Counted from the first letter of the stretch, positions 30,901 to 38,156 are shown. The stretch is 64,000 nt of DNA from a virus (IMGVR_UViG_3300030333_002778:25461-89460), one strand, 5' to 3'. Notes: a model not told the origin generated them from the letters alone. Made by a program: numbers and translations.

Positions 30901-31374
30901 TTCATATATAGGGGTAACTTCTTTTGTCCATTCTCTTATTCCACCCCCTAAATCTGAAATAGCATTAGTAAAACCATCATTTATATCTAAATTTATTAAA
31001 TCTAATAAAGATCCGAATCCTTCAATAGTACCCCCAACTATTTCTCCTATTACAAATTGATTTAAAAAACTAGTAAATTGGTCCCAACCAGTTTGTCTAC
31101 TAGCACGCATCATATCTATTTGAGATGGATCACTAACCCCAAAATCTACATCTGGCCAATCATAAAAATTAGTATTATATGTAACACCTTGATGCATAGA
31201 AGGATCCTGAAATCCTAAATCTACACCGTGGATATAATCCTGTAGACTTAAAGGATCTGCAGCTGCACTGGCTTTTTTAGGCCCACTTATTTTCTTCTCT
31301 GAATTTCTTTCAGGTAATTGTGTAATAGGGTCTATACCTTGAGTCTGTGTTTGTATAAAATCTTGTAATCCCAT
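15913..31374 (-). CDS. Giant 5153-aa virion RNA polymerase fusion with nuclease domain
   Basis: The strongest block is at residues 2938-2983: an R-x-PT motif (GYRIPTQ), then after 35 residues GADFDIDKM (Asp 2977, 2979, 2981). This mirrors the NRAPTLH...NADFDGDQM active-site segment of RNA polymerase beta prime, in the DxDxD form used by crAss-like virion polymerases such as phi14:2 gp66. Other parts: a hydrophobic N-terminal 150 residues; a Lys/Glu/Gln coiled coil (about 480-960); a zincin-like segment GTAYWEAMRRI near 1576 and another, VPEELSHFF, near 3766, both lacking the metal His pattern; a PD-(D/E)XK nuclease with GTQLHKTMEG (3987), GGQVD (Asp 4059), DFKTK (4073-4077) and QLSLY (4110-4114); and a hydrophobic stretch near 5022. 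It would be packaged and injected to transcribe early genes. In most relatives these functions are in two or three proteins. It follows the two cargo-type genes with a 9-base gap. Confidence 0.9.
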   Translation of the reverse strand: MGLQDFIQTQTQGIDPITQLPERNSEKKISGPKKASAAADPLSLQDYIHGVDLGFQDPSMHQGVTYNTNFYDWPDVDFGVSDPSQIDMMRASRQTGWDQFTSFLNQFVIGEIVGGTIEGFGSLLDLINLDINDGFTNAISDLGGGIREWTKEVTPIYEMYPGSSWQPNDSGWWYNNMVSIGSALSLFFPAWAVTKAGKFAGVGPLKAVNNAARASKYSRIANTGKFLDRKLFSNKTTDWMTKAVVGGVSMRYMENYREAAETGLLSYEKNLAWFQNQKNLDEFLESEGGQQFLKESGISLNDPALADAAARYISSHAAAHTFKWDWTNAFFDIAQYGLMFGRAKYRGKGATSSAVRTAQDATLKAPKTVIPKTRLGKVGKWIKPKAKALAKFGLWSYTEAIEEQINWIAMQEGILQGDLLAGFDDVGRDTMTDDSLLSRLRKYSTQGGFWSSSIMGFAGGAVMTAGAGLMNRKAYKKQEQAKIQAITKRMEMLANVSEQMKEAQEKGDTYKVKQLQRLLAVNLAMNNELVNNGDLLKEMMEDPIMEEILTDAGITQEQIKDVKADMLSIIEQASTAYNKYFKSPFGAKYGPGISARVAQQQMAVQIYQNLINEINEQVELDLESDIYSQEKYKQLGAQTKMRHNLIMQIKASKLALEQLIENKEGLEQYNNLKDTPQSEREKNDKLINSMQEQIKELEGYISELEVVSDKLKSESSEILTPEQFQEEEKFLEEVENGDVLRKRHRQAQYRALRDMALKQIQNINKLESGKELTTMEKKDLDEVLKPSIEQAAAESATDALIQDFRDFIVKEKVTEEDIDQWMLQHPDNARFQEAATKIKNEWLQIQQSLKNKEALQQALKEAKEKQDEIDRIEKLNMEMNKEQKDILNKEKDQLNQQKQKNKMRKAAENAESSKTDETKTTPTTTSNPTVLDEKTLKETKGTAMTPQFMSYGLESVGPHNEAVVVTVVDSNGNPVPKSTLKMIPMTEAMNKLLTENRKEFDRKYQVLYYYPPRLNSSGYIVREGKRIVLQDNAGPKILTDKKGNALVIRKDSNVRNNNEIFDFQAINDPNIGVGTDIILRPEPNNEFYKSNDPTKMVISIRLASDPTVNLGQLRISAFSKENTRIREIFAKQKELKDIKGKIAGKGNGWVLRLKKDGKSIEQPISVLGDANSLILGYGNKNEGVIIWQKNNMDFDISTFIEHGAIYAAIKRANGILTPVRLSTSNLSQEAADAVIEIILDYSLTPATIESEIKKIVNTVRTYSKNAPGLVFDNFEIVFPYKDKIIGLQYRAAGQNKRNNFLTALNGHNLSYNPEFFFVEYDKETGAVKKQGKNKYISSKTLDLSGKSIREALVEHLMSKKYNIQKARMEMMKDPFQSKLGSWNSYFEYLTDPNILPISTDIPANGSQQFYNSNIYVEPTEEKFKSNPKKVPDFLNKGPEFNQNSNLFGFDPQAQIDNKYSPSFDPSKMQNLDNFAREQMEKKNKKKEIIKKAPKKKPPTKSRDDIDTDFKLRQYEVNPESNLLLSEEEVQWFIDKFGEEGLEIAARVKYITLKDGRQAYGYYHQGMVTLAQFAKKGTAYWEAMRRIIDLHLTANEKSSLFKAAQQQWGIQNQQELETKLAESFMEYRITQENRGLIGTIAKFFKDIMTYIKKFLGMDLTLNEMFSDLSSRNYNKYTTKELRERSTVAYKLRQKPGYTNIQKNEIVDVITNKMREAYQKEYGDLWLEKLTDPKILVAKLEAARQNMERIGEQMTEAGIEQGEEWSKAALQENFYSQFDENNINVVSPGFRDLVVRNLTVFGVRFGFKESGKLIETQNAEIEEQIDISEENTSDIAASEEFETDLENAELETAQHIHGINFFERPRKATLSKDVKIELSLIQKNDGSRGGLLGEKSFYSFSEVYSYLKFALANTPQGDVMNRLELLAEDNKIAEVVLDRINNGSPAFKNKFITHMNDQLIDFEIPIIQDGMIKLVYANRNSFNRMIINDWIGNREVTTDLFNIQEGKQDTINESTAKEIFDLWSNLKFIVKEGDQQKEMNAHREVKKKYIEQMKKILDRTGILIPNEAYNSLYNNDEVFVRDLHKYMSGSNSYSHILAKLRKGISPFVAGDMEMGSLNKFAQLASNFKVDKALASFHSNGKNIYAINLNTFDSKRVLELRSKNTYESAINKYKQDTFYEDHLILDLIEKFDNVREKLSIVTLDSLKEAGYKGRSTSYKDLNPQQSLLTRWAFFTDRSQPFTKINIGTRSDKMQSMYMALPRIYPGSSHITWNGTSVNQANQFVDTAVDLLYPLALREYGRILKVQDQLFGDNKISRESMIQNYHYKNEPGDHMSDRKNANGLRFIIFPTLNNIDFYTELGMLRDSNTASQEQMSNAVKEIKNKLREYVIQNITETLNKFEKEGIVSKNEKDNTYKNILLPPKSLQGKTINTNIMPALVEFAINDIVYLPHIYTMMMGDPAFYKADNTGNIFIDAGKRNYAGITPGFDPVIGKYGMSNTISHSIFKDVYKKDPTLVENIRKALKEAGSKKADQIADQFANLNKTDAQSFSTIEFYKSYLESQGKWIPEKHGVYYEKYWSKGKLGNKESKKLLFDPLKTFYWGDRIVEDNNGRKTLVWEQIKHSVYPLLREMTENEKDSSESVTINNLRQRMEAVGKYSGLKKIDMVSFESAVKTGAVGISNPTTQEQLKDIVVTELDTRNLRSPQVVDFKAKKQLYGTQFGKLITANIESNFNYTLNGISIKGDQIRDLYDSAFAEKIKRSHDGLVKEMGWQEFKERYENRDEIKGAAEFNQYYEDQKKFLLKVRGILENSLNERELEDNYYLILNIDEIIDNIETRYDFQAPLSFPTFAKTFESILNNLYKNRVLRQKTKGMGAIQIAQYGHKLSDELTIKPTKNGGFVAQIKLPYQLGAKYNLPAGVVTEEYLAKNNITREALTSIGYRIPTQLKVSMMALEIVEVLPENAGGIVILPTEVVNKMGADFDIDKMFLMFPELTNNGEKISAFDYVKYKEKQNFDGVSTKALDNLIYDINYTILTSKNHVEEVMNPLDTDVYVNLINKYERLGIIPTMSRLNLFSTSGQMYLEEVNKQAAALIGAFSNHSVGSALSQSTDMTIKPEYSINIRANNISSHVDLTKIKGFDGEYILNYIAAHQSESLDNAKNLRIGRAGVTLFNHGVIAILNRAGFNVETALDFINQPIIRKLEQNVKNAPAFTNHAQIARTTAEQLGQLDYYNNINRKNLIEFTPTASYLNDTGLQADLSNEADLKKQIQILSDFMRYLKVAKDVSKSNRYLSPDGIKRFSRLSYLEQFMDNVDYIQSSKSAIEITKIPKRVQSYITYGIESANEFTSFFIPFNKNGFIELKRNIAQLTGQEDGILSPQNIDTINSLGLYFSVIKPDSPMRGLFYTKSGEVRTKSLENVLFKYQKSLASRLAKIKKKHDLFNDPFLGLLYAHPDNLSSDKFIQLIAFNNSVKLDPSERSEITDRWAELLLDPREDVANLAKSLISYSIVTSGLMKGPNSFVDLVPVSYWKSSGLTNYFRTEANSMWNDQYFLNATHQIIRNMFTDPGFLKIADKKVLHRTPQLIKAHNLKANQHYLHKSQNPNLIIEGAVPNSNEFVHYFRSYNAGKWRLYKFLAASETNSGNLNGAIYQEIPPLGERYRFVEMYAQERYESIHPANKTEQNTQPQTNMFDSGSITSRNNTLEYRLSPEMKESALKDLDNYLIGFAEKHFGVKAVTINNLKKKLGVDAVGAADMLNRIMYLDQNRDRYTVPEELSHFFIEALEDKPTVQRLLALASKTDLYGQVVKDYEKLYTEDYQFQKETAGKILAEYIVNEQQVREKYKGFIGTLRKIWDQIKALFTRNQEAKDELRQQLDNVFGPMASRILNGDITGLNIDNLGVEKYYALNNQKQNFSQMINESNRIQDPTTENNFYELDGIKLNRTTSFIEAFSKPFASKEIAEKVAAANRRAGNPFNTSEKVEKLWEFLKDGVGTQLHKTMEGIVNNLTDKQIIDSLNLDTSSKAAINKNLPKLRAWVRSKITAGSRLYTETKVADKSDIIGGQVDIIEVTSTGKRIIHDFKTKMKGKFLTLESQLPSFTGPLATIPNNLLNQYRLQLSLYRYIIQNKGIKIDEMNIVGLEADVTINKAGEVIMTSVDLLNPASPVASKLKKLKPIKNKTLKNMFNFLNPNNERAQAEANKETDRISQIFETAKNNLKKKIASLQRQKDAKEYVTGLKDLLGKLDEIGEKEGLILFMRRANADIDAAYNKLRELETTSSVNIPELNKVLKFVQTYDMLDEISLAAPLLANEGYEQEINEIVAPAIYKRQKVYELYKALGRPLLANFLSDYISDPRIENKEEFIQNELVKAGRDISLLARWLDAMGDSKDSVLAAVDKLVKEQVYKTHEQEQKFLYGTGKEDIGLYERIKKLEAFQTSKGVGTNSFRELYDFMLEKTKDGKLTGRILNQHTYEWYEKKRKFVRDSIQNGTNLSSKDTWSNFFKNNPIEYSEQYKKLQALPEGDQRKIFYNYFIENFKYANTLLEQQYRRGTEETGFFLPSIRASKAELLLESDKKLKRTAKETLIDYFTVGDDQTSYGEIVSKTGEPLSYVPTHYTLKIGTGENFDLTPEEVSYDLGSSLRQFFTMANNYNNMQTIINELEMTKELLKHRQVRKLSGKGMPIVDKVTGEEITYSGEISRSYDRFNDYLDMIVYQKKKKKGSTIKTLGGGTRQITDTKLVDLAINYNALRVLALNPHVGLSNAGFGMLLNWVEAFAGQYLNLKTYGKSTAKYNLSLPGIINDVASRRPTSKLGMLLENFDVLSNFNEAGQRIDHKNFFIRSLNPGAIYFMMSAGEHRIQSQLFIAQMMNMQFKLSSGKYINLWDAYKVKDKRLVLNPEVAEQFTHRDKTDFIERVKAVYQRMHGIYNSSDRAALQQYAMGRAAMQFRKWLRPGAMRRFEGIEKVIYDAKSPYKKADYNERLMSEVEGNYVTAAKFIVTMFKEARQLNFEFGKRYKELPTWQKANLKRALGEIAFLMLLLILPGRIRGDKEDDELSRAEWQALYTIKRVESELLFYLPTTAFFDILRTPMAGMSGLEALYKFFSQGTSDLTSVLTGGDFERYKRKTRGYDKGDAKISKYFKRILPFKEWNTHPGDKIKFFDLK

Positions 31375-31383
31375 ATTTTATTT

Positions 31384-34300
31384 CTATTTTTTGATCCAGT
31401 TTGGATGTACTATACTTGTATTAAAAAGATTATCTTTATTGTATCCGAATTCTCCTATAGAGAAATGCCACCATTCTTTTGGATTTTGTAGTAATGGTTC
31501 ATATGTATATATCTCTCCAAAAGGATTATCTTGATATCCTAAGTCTTCTTGTCTTGTTTTGAATAAAGGATCGCTAGTAGGGAACGTATCTGTACCATAC
31601 ATTCCTCCTCTAGTAGCCTCTCGAGAACCTGCTTGTGATAAAGATTTTAATACTACTCCTGCTATTATACCTTTAATATCACCTAGATTTCCAAAGTTAT
31701 TTCCTATTTCTTCAAGATCAGTAAGAGTAGATAGCATTGTACCATTTTTATCAAATATTGCCATATCATAATGACCAGGCTCTTGAGAAATATCAAATGC
31801 TTGTCCTATTACATGGAATCCTTTATTACCTTCTGCAACATAAGGACCTACTTTACCCCCATCAATCCATTCTTGATGTGCTTGTTGTTGTCCTGTATAA
31901 GATCTAGATATATCAGAAATAGGTATTCTAAATCCACCTGCTCCTCCAGATACAAAGCCTAATTGTAATTCTCCACTTTCTATTAATTCTCCTACATTTT
32001 GATTTAAATAAGTGTCACCTGATGTATAAGGTAATTTAAAACTTTTTAAGACATCAAATATACCATAAAGATTTCCATTTTTATCAGATCTATCAAAGAA
32101 ATTTACTTGCTGTCCATCTACTATTTGAGATGATCCTAAAACTCTATTAACCTCATCAAAAGATAACTTCATTATTTCAGCTAATGGTTTCTTTATATTT
32201 ACATTTGAATCTATAACATTATTTCCGCTTGCCATTCCAAACCCTATATCATATAAGTTATGAGTTTGCCAATGTTCATCACTATAAACTGTTTGTCCTT
32301 TTTTAGCAAGGAATCCAAACTCACTTCCAAATGAATCTTGTACATCAAACACCATTTCATTTGCAGTAACTGGTTTATTAGGTTGTCCCTGAGGTACAAT
32401 ATCCCAACTTTCTGCATCTATTCCTCGATTAATTGCATTCTTTTTATCTTTCTTTAACCAGTAACTAGCTTCATTTATTCTTGAAGGATCATTAAACATT
32501 AATATATTACCTAATTGAACTATTTCATCTCCATTGAACATTGTTGTTCCATCTGCATATACAGGCTGGCCATTTTCATAATCAATTATAGTACCTTTTG
32601 TAGGTACAAATATATTATTTCCTACACTTAATGCTTCTCCATCAGGTCCTTCTTTAAAGTAATATAGTCCTACTGGTACACCATCTGACCTTAAAGTATT
32701 ACTTGGTATTATATTACCTGGTATTTCTCTTGCTTTAGATTGGTCTAAATAAGCAAGGAAATTACTATTATTTACCATTTGTTGGTTTGTACTCAATTCT
32801 ATTTGCTTATTATTATCATCTTTACCATAATTTAAATGTAAATTTTGATATTGAGGAGTAGCTGCAGTGTATATTCTTAAGTTAGGTTTATCTGCATCAC
32901 CAGTAGGTAGGTTTAATTCAACTGCATATCCATCAAATGCTCCTATAGGCGTTGAAGAGTAATGTAAGATAACATTCTTTCCTATTCTATAATCATCTTC
33001 ATATGTTTTATTTGCAGCGGTTGGAGATTGACCCCATTGATAATCTTCCATTAATTCTAACACTTGTTGAGAATTTAGTGTAGTACCATCTTCTAATACC
33101 CATGGATGATCTTCTTCACCAAATAATATTTGTGTATATGTTTTAGCCTCTTCTGCATCTACATCAGCAAATCCAGTACCTTTATATTGATTATTATTAT
33201 AATTTCTACCATTAAAAGGTTTTGTATCTCCAACTATTTGTGTCATTTCACTATAAATAGGAGCAGCATTACCTGGACCTATCCATTGGAAATATCCATC
33301 CCACTGTGTTAATACTTGTTCATAATTATCAGCTGTACCTGCCATATTATATAATTTTTGCATATCTCCTACTCCCGCAATAGGATCTCCATCTTCATCA
33401 AATTGTAAGAAAGTAAATCCATTTTGCATAAACGCATCTCTATCAGCAGCATTATTATAATCATACCACACACCATTAAGACTAACCTGTGAAGCAAAAC
33501 CATTCTCATCCATACTAGCTGGGTTAGCTTCTATATCTAAATTACTAGCAGCTTGTTGGAATAAATTCATAAGAGAGAATTCATAATTCTTCATTTTACT
33601 TTCAGCCAATAATATTTGATTATCTAAAGTTTCTCTTAATTTAGAATCAAGATTACCACTTCTTTCTAGATTTGCTTTTCTATTTAAAAGATCTAAATAT
33701 TGAACTTTAAGATTTTTAACTTCTTGTGCAAAATAACTACTTTGCCATTGAGGTTCTTGTTCAGATATTACTACTCGTTCTGGTTTTGATGTAGCTTCTT
33801 CACCATTCCATGTCCATATATTTTCTAAAATAGGTTTTCCAACTGTCATGTTCACTGATCCTACAGTACTCTTTTCAAAGTTTATATCTTTAACATCTGG
33901 TCCAGTATTACCTGGAGTAGTATTTCCTCCTTTTGTAGATGTTATATCAAAAGTAAGATCTGATTCTAAGAATCTTTCAGCCATTCTTCCTAATAAACCA
34001 GCTCTAGCATATGATAAAGCAGCATTAGTAGGTTGACCATTTTGATCTAGTAATGGATTCTCTTCTAGTACTCCATCTATTAATTCTTGTGCATTTTCTT
34101 GATCTCCATAAAGATTTTTCAAATATGTCATTGCATAATCATTAACAGAGCTTATATAATCTTCTTCAGTATTATACCATTCAGGAGAAAGCATTAAATT
34201 TAATTCATTTCTAAATCCAGAATTAAGTGCAGACATATTATTCATAGTTGCTGTTCCTGCAGTATGATATAATCTAGCTCTATTAATAGAATTATTTTTA

Positions 34301-34989
34301 GTTTTTATTACTTGTCCTGAAGTTTCAGAATCAGGATCCATATCAATAACATCTGTTTCTGTAAGTTCTTTTTGTAGATCTTTAAAGATAGCATCTATTT
34401 CTGAATCTTGATCTACATTAGGATGTAAACCTGAATATACAAATGGATTAAATGTTTGTTGACCTGTAGCATCATTATACGACATATGATCCTCATAGTT
34501 TATTGAACCATCAGAACCAACTCCTTCTTGTATCCATGTATTAAAGTTACCCGGATCTAAAAAAGGATTAAATATTTCATCATAATCTCCTGCTGTTCTG
34601 GCTTCATTCTGTGCTTTAATATACTCACTAACATTTGCTGTATTAGTTTTAATTTGGTATAGATTTCCAAATTTCATATCTTTATCTACTTGTCTAGCTA
34701 TTGTTTTTAATTCTGGAATCATAGCATAGTAGTTTCCATTGTATTGATTGTACAGATCGTCTAATTGGGTAGTAACGTTTTCTCTATATTCTTTTAGATA
34801 TTTTTTTTCTGCTGGGTGATATGCTTGTATACCCATGATTGAATCTTGGGTAGCATTAAATAATAATTCTCCCTGATTATCTCTTTTCTTTTGTTGTCCC
34901 GCCATCGTTGCCAATTCTTGAAATGGTAAAGGAACGTAAGTATTTATTACGTTCTGTTTAGCCGGACTCATGTATTCATTTATAGCCAT
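31384..34989 (-). CDS. Large virion cargo-type protein (1201 aa)
   Basis: I recognise no enzymatic domain. It starts MAINEYMSPAKQNVINTYVPLPFQEL, continues with a helical segment (about 60-160) and then a long Asn/Gly/Asp-rich beta-type region. Near residues 1080-1170 are segments like EWIDGGKVGPYVAEGNKGFHVIG. Its position between the muzzle/cargo genes and the giant polymerase is that of the cargo proteins of crAss-like virions, which fill the tail barrel and are ejected with the polymerase. It is separated by 7 and 9 bases from its neighbours, so all three are co-translated. Confidence 0.7.
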   Translation of the reverse strand: MAINEYMSPAKQNVINTYVPLPFQELATMAGQQKKRDNQGELLFNATQDSIMGIQAYHPAEKKYLKEYRENVTTQLDDLYNQYNGNYYAMIPELKTIARQVDKDMKFGNLYQIKTNTANVSEYIKAQNEARTAGDYDEIFNPFLDPGNFNTWIQEGVGSDGSINYEDHMSYNDATGQQTFNPFVYSGLHPNVDQDSEIDAIFKDLQKELTETDVIDMDPDSETSGQVIKTKNNSINRARLYHTAGTATMNNMSALNSGFRNELNLMLSPEWYNTEEDYISSVNDYAMTYLKNLYGDQENAQELIDGVLEENPLLDQNGQPTNAALSYARAGLLGRMAERFLESDLTFDITSTKGGNTTPGNTGPDVKDINFEKSTVGSVNMTVGKPILENIWTWNGEEATSKPERVVISEQEPQWQSSYFAQEVKNLKVQYLDLLNRKANLERSGNLDSKLRETLDNQILLAESKMKNYEFSLMNLFQQAASNLDIEANPASMDENGFASQVSLNGVWYDYNNAADRDAFMQNGFTFLQFDEDGDPIAGVGDMQKLYNMAGTADNYEQVLTQWDGYFQWIGPGNAAPIYSEMTQIVGDTKPFNGRNYNNNQYKGTGFADVDAEEAKTYTQILFGEEDHPWVLEDGTTLNSQQVLELMEDYQWGQSPTAANKTYEDDYRIGKNVILHYSSTPIGAFDGYAVELNLPTGDADKPNLRIYTAATPQYQNLHLNYGKDDNNKQIELSTNQQMVNNSNFLAYLDQSKAREIPGNIIPSNTLRSDGVPVGLYYFKEGPDGEALSVGNNIFVPTKGTIIDYENGQPVYADGTTMFNGDEIVQLGNILMFNDPSRINEASYWLKKDKKNAINRGIDAESWDIVPQGQPNKPVTANEMVFDVQDSFGSEFGFLAKKGQTVYSDEHWQTHNLYDIGFGMASGNNVIDSNVNIKKPLAEIMKLSFDEVNRVLGSSQIVDGQQVNFFDRSDKNGNLYGIFDVLKSFKLPYTSGDTYLNQNVGELIESGELQLGFVSGGAGGFRIPISDISRSYTGQQQAHQEWIDGGKVGPYVAEGNKGFHVIGQAFDISQEPGHYDMAIFDKNGTMLSTLTDLEEIGNNFGNLGDIKGIIAGVVLKSLSQAGSREATRGGMYGTDTFPTSDPLFKTRQEDLGYQDNPFGEIYTYEPLLQNPKEWWHFSIGEFGYNKDNLFNTSIVHPNWIKK

Positions 34990-34996
34990 ATCTTAT

Positions 34997-37900
34997 TTAT
35001 TTTGTAGTTTTAAAAAGATCAAATAAATTACTAAGGTTAAAATCATCTCCTCCAATATTTAAATCACCTTTAAATGCATCCATGTCAAAAGCTCCATCTT
35101 CACCAAAATAATTTGGAAACATTCTTTGTATTCCGCTTAGTTTTAATGCATCCATATTTTGTAAATTTTGTGTTAGCTTATTTTTCTGAGCTAAATTAGA
35201 TATACCTTCAAAGAATGATTTTTCAAAGCCTTGTTGAACTCCTTTTCTTTGATTCATAATATTTCTAATTCTTGCAGTTTCTTGTCTTTCACTTTCACCT
35301 ATTTTAAATAAAGCATCTGCATAAGAAGCAGCTCCTTTTTTATTCATTTCTTCAAATAGCGCTCTAGTTTTTTGATCTGCTCCCATCTTAGTACCAAACA
35401 ATTTAGCTAGATTACTAGCATATTCAGAAGAACTACCTCCACTAGCATCTCTTAAATAGTTAGTTGCTGTATTTAACATTTGTTCATTAGAAGCAAGAGC
35501 AGATGTAGGATCATTATACATATTACCTTCTAAAGTTCTTAAAAGTTGTTCTGTTCTTTTATTACGTATAGGCGCTTCTCTTTGAATAGGTTCTTTAGAT
35601 TTAAAAAAGTTATACCAATTAGCTGCATTTTCTGGTCCAAAAGTAGAACCTATTCTATCAAGAAATCCTTTTTCTCCAAATAGGTTTGATAGAAAATTCT
35701 TTTTATTTCCCCCTTCTCCATCTTCTCCATTACCATCACCAGTATTTCCTGTATTATTATTTTGATCAAGTTCTTGCTGAGTAACTGGAGCCATATCTTC
35801 ATCGCTAATATCAGTCTTATATATATTTCTAGCATCATCCCACCAATCTTCAAAAGTTTCTCCTGCTCCACCTTCAAAATCAGGTCCTTTATTTTCTTGC
35901 CATAATTTTCTAGCTTTATTTTTATTAAGAATACTAGCCATATCACCTTCTTCTAGTACTTCGTTTTTACTATATAAATCCAAAGCATCACTTACTCTAA
36001 TTTTAGGTCCTATATTTAAGTTTGAAAAAGGTTTTTTTAATGTTGAGAAAAAGTCTTTATAACTTTGTCTTCTTGCATCAAGATCTGCTCCTTCAGGAAA
36101 AGGTCCAAACATAGGATCTTGACCACCTTCAGCGCTCCATCTTTCTTTTGGGCCACCTTCTTTAGTACGATTAGGATTTAACCAATCTATAACACTTTGT
36201 ACTTTTCTTTTACCTTCTCCTGTTTTTATTCTTGGTATTCTTCCTCTAAAAGGTTCTATAGGAGTACTCATAAATTCATCGTATTCTTCCTCTTCTGCTG
36301 CTACATCTAGGTTTCCTGCATTCGGATCATTTTTTCTTCCAAAATTTGTAGGTAATCCTAACTCATCTGCAACTATATCCCACTGACTATTTGCTTGGTA
36401 TTGGGACAAAGGAGGTGGTTTAGAACCTTCTCCAACAGTTCTATCATCAACAGGAGTCTCCCCGCTTAATATAGCACCAAGATCATTTCCCATTAAACCT
36501 CTTTCCATTAAATTAAAACTAGGCTTACCCTCTATAGGGTCTCTTTTTTCATTTACTGCATTGAATCTACTTAGATCTACATCTCCAAACTCTAAAGGAG
36601 TGTTCATAAATTCATCATACTCTTCTTCTTCAGCTTGTGTATCAAGAGCTCCTGGATCTACTTTATCTGCAGTTAGATCTATACTCTCTAACATATTACC
36701 ACCCTGTACTACATTTCCTTCAGCATCTATCCAACTATCACTCTCAACACCACGTGGTCTGTAAGTTGAATCGAACTGCATATACTGATCTCGTAATTCA
36801 TCAGTCATTACAGGAGCTTCTGAAACGACTGTATTTCCTCCTCCTGTTATTTGTTGTATAACAAATTTACCATAAGGATCTCCATAATTTCTTGATATAT
36901 CTTCTAATTGTTGTTGTAAACTCCAATCATTCAGATCTTTTCCTGCATATGTTGTAACTAAATCTTGTATAATTTGTTCCATATTAGGAGGTTGTGCTTG
37001 TTTCGTGTCCCCTCCAGTTTCATATTTTCTCATTCCATATGCAGCCAATGGCATTCCTGGTGGTGGAGGTCCTTGTTGAGGTCCCTGTTGTTGCTGTTGA
37101 GCAAAATATTTTTGAGCTAGATCTGGAAAATCTCTCATAAGTTCCTCAGGAGTAGCGCCTCCTTTCATAGCATCTCCAAATGCTATTTGTCTAGCTTGTT
37201 CTTGTTCTTGCTCTAAATCTTGTAATTGTTTTTGTTTAGACTTCATCATTTGTTGTGCAGTCTTCTTACCTATATCGTCAATACTAGGATCGTTTAATAT
37301 CTTTTTTAGTTTTTCCATATCTTTTGCAAGCTTTTTAGAAGCGTCTGCAAATGACATATTGTGTATTTTAGATTTTAATTTTTTAGAAAATACATACTGC
37401 TCTTGACCTCCTCCATTTACTACTTCTCCTCCTTGAGAGTGACTCTTTCCTTTTAACTCATGTAATCCAGGCATTCCTGTAGATTGCATTTGTCCTGTAG
37501 TTTGTGGAGGTGTATTACTTTTAATAGTTTCTCCTCCTTCTGCTTCATATTCATTACCTTGGCCTCCATACATTCTTCGTCCTCCTTCTGAACCTAATAA
37601 CATAGGCAGTTTATTATTATACCAACTAGCCATCCAGCTCATTTCATCACCCTCACCTAAACCTTCAATTTCACTTTTAACATTTCCTAATTGACCAGCC
37701 ATACTACCCATATAATCCATCATTTCCATTCCTAGATTTGGCATATCTAAAAATGGAGTCTCAGCTTTACTTTGTAAAGCCATTAAATTATCTGTTAATC
37801 CTGCTATATTAGAAGTTTTAGTACCTCCTGTTGTTAGTTCGTCTTCTAATTGATTTGCTTTAGTTCTAGCTTCATTTCTTTCTTCTCTTATTTTTTGATT

Positions 37901-38104
37901 TTCATTAAAAATATATTTAGAGCCCATAGAATCTAATATAGGATCTGCTAAAGAAAAAGGAAAAGGTAAAGCCTGAGCTACATTTAAATCTCCTATTGTT
38001 CCTGCTAATTTTAATCCCTGACTTGCTTTAGGCATTCTCATAGGATTACCTCCGTAGGCATACCACGAAGTTGTCTTTTTTACTTTCTTTTTTCTTTTAG
38101 CCAT
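34997..38104 (-). CDS. Large virion cargo-type protein with internal repeat (1035 aa)
   Basis: The N-terminus is very basic (MAKRKKKVKKTTSWYAYGG). A segment GKSHSQGGEVV near residue 221 resembles the GPSHxQGGI motif I recall from large virion proteins of Bacteroidetes phages. A Gln/Pro-rich linker (QQQQQGPQQGPPPPG) lies near 335-350. Two near-identical acidic blocks, EEEEYDEFMNTPLE (about 490) and EEEEYDEFMSTPIE (about 602), form an internal repeat. No catalytic motif is visible. It is the first gene after a promoter at about 38126-38156 and heads the cargo/polymerase gene set. Confidence 0.7.
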   Translation of the reverse strand: MAKRKKKVKKTTSWYAYGGNPMRMPKASQGLKLAGTIGDLNVAQALPFPFSLADPILDSMGSKYIFNENQKIREERNEARTKANQLEDELTTGGTKTSNIAGLTDNLMALQSKAETPFLDMPNLGMEMMDYMGSMAGQLGNVKSEIEGLGEGDEMSWMASWYNNKLPMLLGSEGGRRMYGGQGNEYEAEGGETIKSNTPPQTTGQMQSTGMPGLHELKGKSHSQGGEVVNGGGQEQYVFSKKLKSKIHNMSFADASKKLAKDMEKLKKILNDPSIDDIGKKTAQQMMKSKQKQLQDLEQEQEQARQIAFGDAMKGGATPEELMRDFPDLAQKYFAQQQQQGPQQGPPPPGMPLAAYGMRKYETGGDTKQAQPPNMEQIIQDLVTTYAGKDLNDWSLQQQLEDISRNYGDPYGKFVIQQITGGGNTVVSEAPVMTDELRDQYMQFDSTYRPRGVESDSWIDAEGNVVQGGNMLESIDLTADKVDPGALDTQAEEEEYDEFMNTPLEFGDVDLSRFNAVNEKRDPIEGKPSFNLMERGLMGNDLGAILSGETPVDDRTVGEGSKPPPLSQYQANSQWDIVADELGLPTNFGRKNDPNAGNLDVAAEEEEYDEFMSTPIEPFRGRIPRIKTGEGKRKVQSVIDWLNPNRTKEGGPKERWSAEGGQDPMFGPFPEGADLDARRQSYKDFFSTLKKPFSNLNIGPKIRVSDALDLYSKNEVLEEGDMASILNKNKARKLWQENKGPDFEGGAGETFEDWWDDARNIYKTDISDEDMAPVTQQELDQNNNTGNTGDGNGEDGEGGNKKNFLSNLFGEKGFLDRIGSTFGPENAANWYNFFKSKEPIQREAPIRNKRTEQLLRTLEGNMYNDPTSALASNEQMLNTATNYLRDASGGSSSEYASNLAKLFGTKMGADQKTRALFEEMNKKGAASYADALFKIGESERQETARIRNIMNQRKGVQQGFEKSFFEGISNLAQKNKLTQNLQNMDALKLSGIQRMFPNYFGEDGAFDMDAFKGDLNIGGDDFNLSNLFDLFKTTK

Positions 38105-38125
38105 TATATATTATTTACCAATTTA

Positions 38126-38156
38126 CAAAAATAATTAAATTTATTAAACTTCCAAA
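38126..38156 (-). promoter_or_regulatory. Bacteroidetes-type promoter for the cargo/RNAP genes
   Basis: On the minus strand TTTG (38153-38156) is followed after exactly 19 bases by TATTTTTG (38126-38133), an exact fit to the TTTG/TAnnTTTG consensus of the primary sigma factor in Bacteroidetes. The predicted start is near 38119, about 15 bases before the ATG. The spacer contains GTTTAATAAATTT, shared with the promoter at 49538-49568. Confidence 0.65.

Noticed and set aside
35650-35946. 98-aa minus-strand frame within the 1035-aa gene
   Set aside because: A shifted-frame shadow of an AT-rich gene on the same strand, with Ile/Leu/Lys-biased composition and no separate signals.
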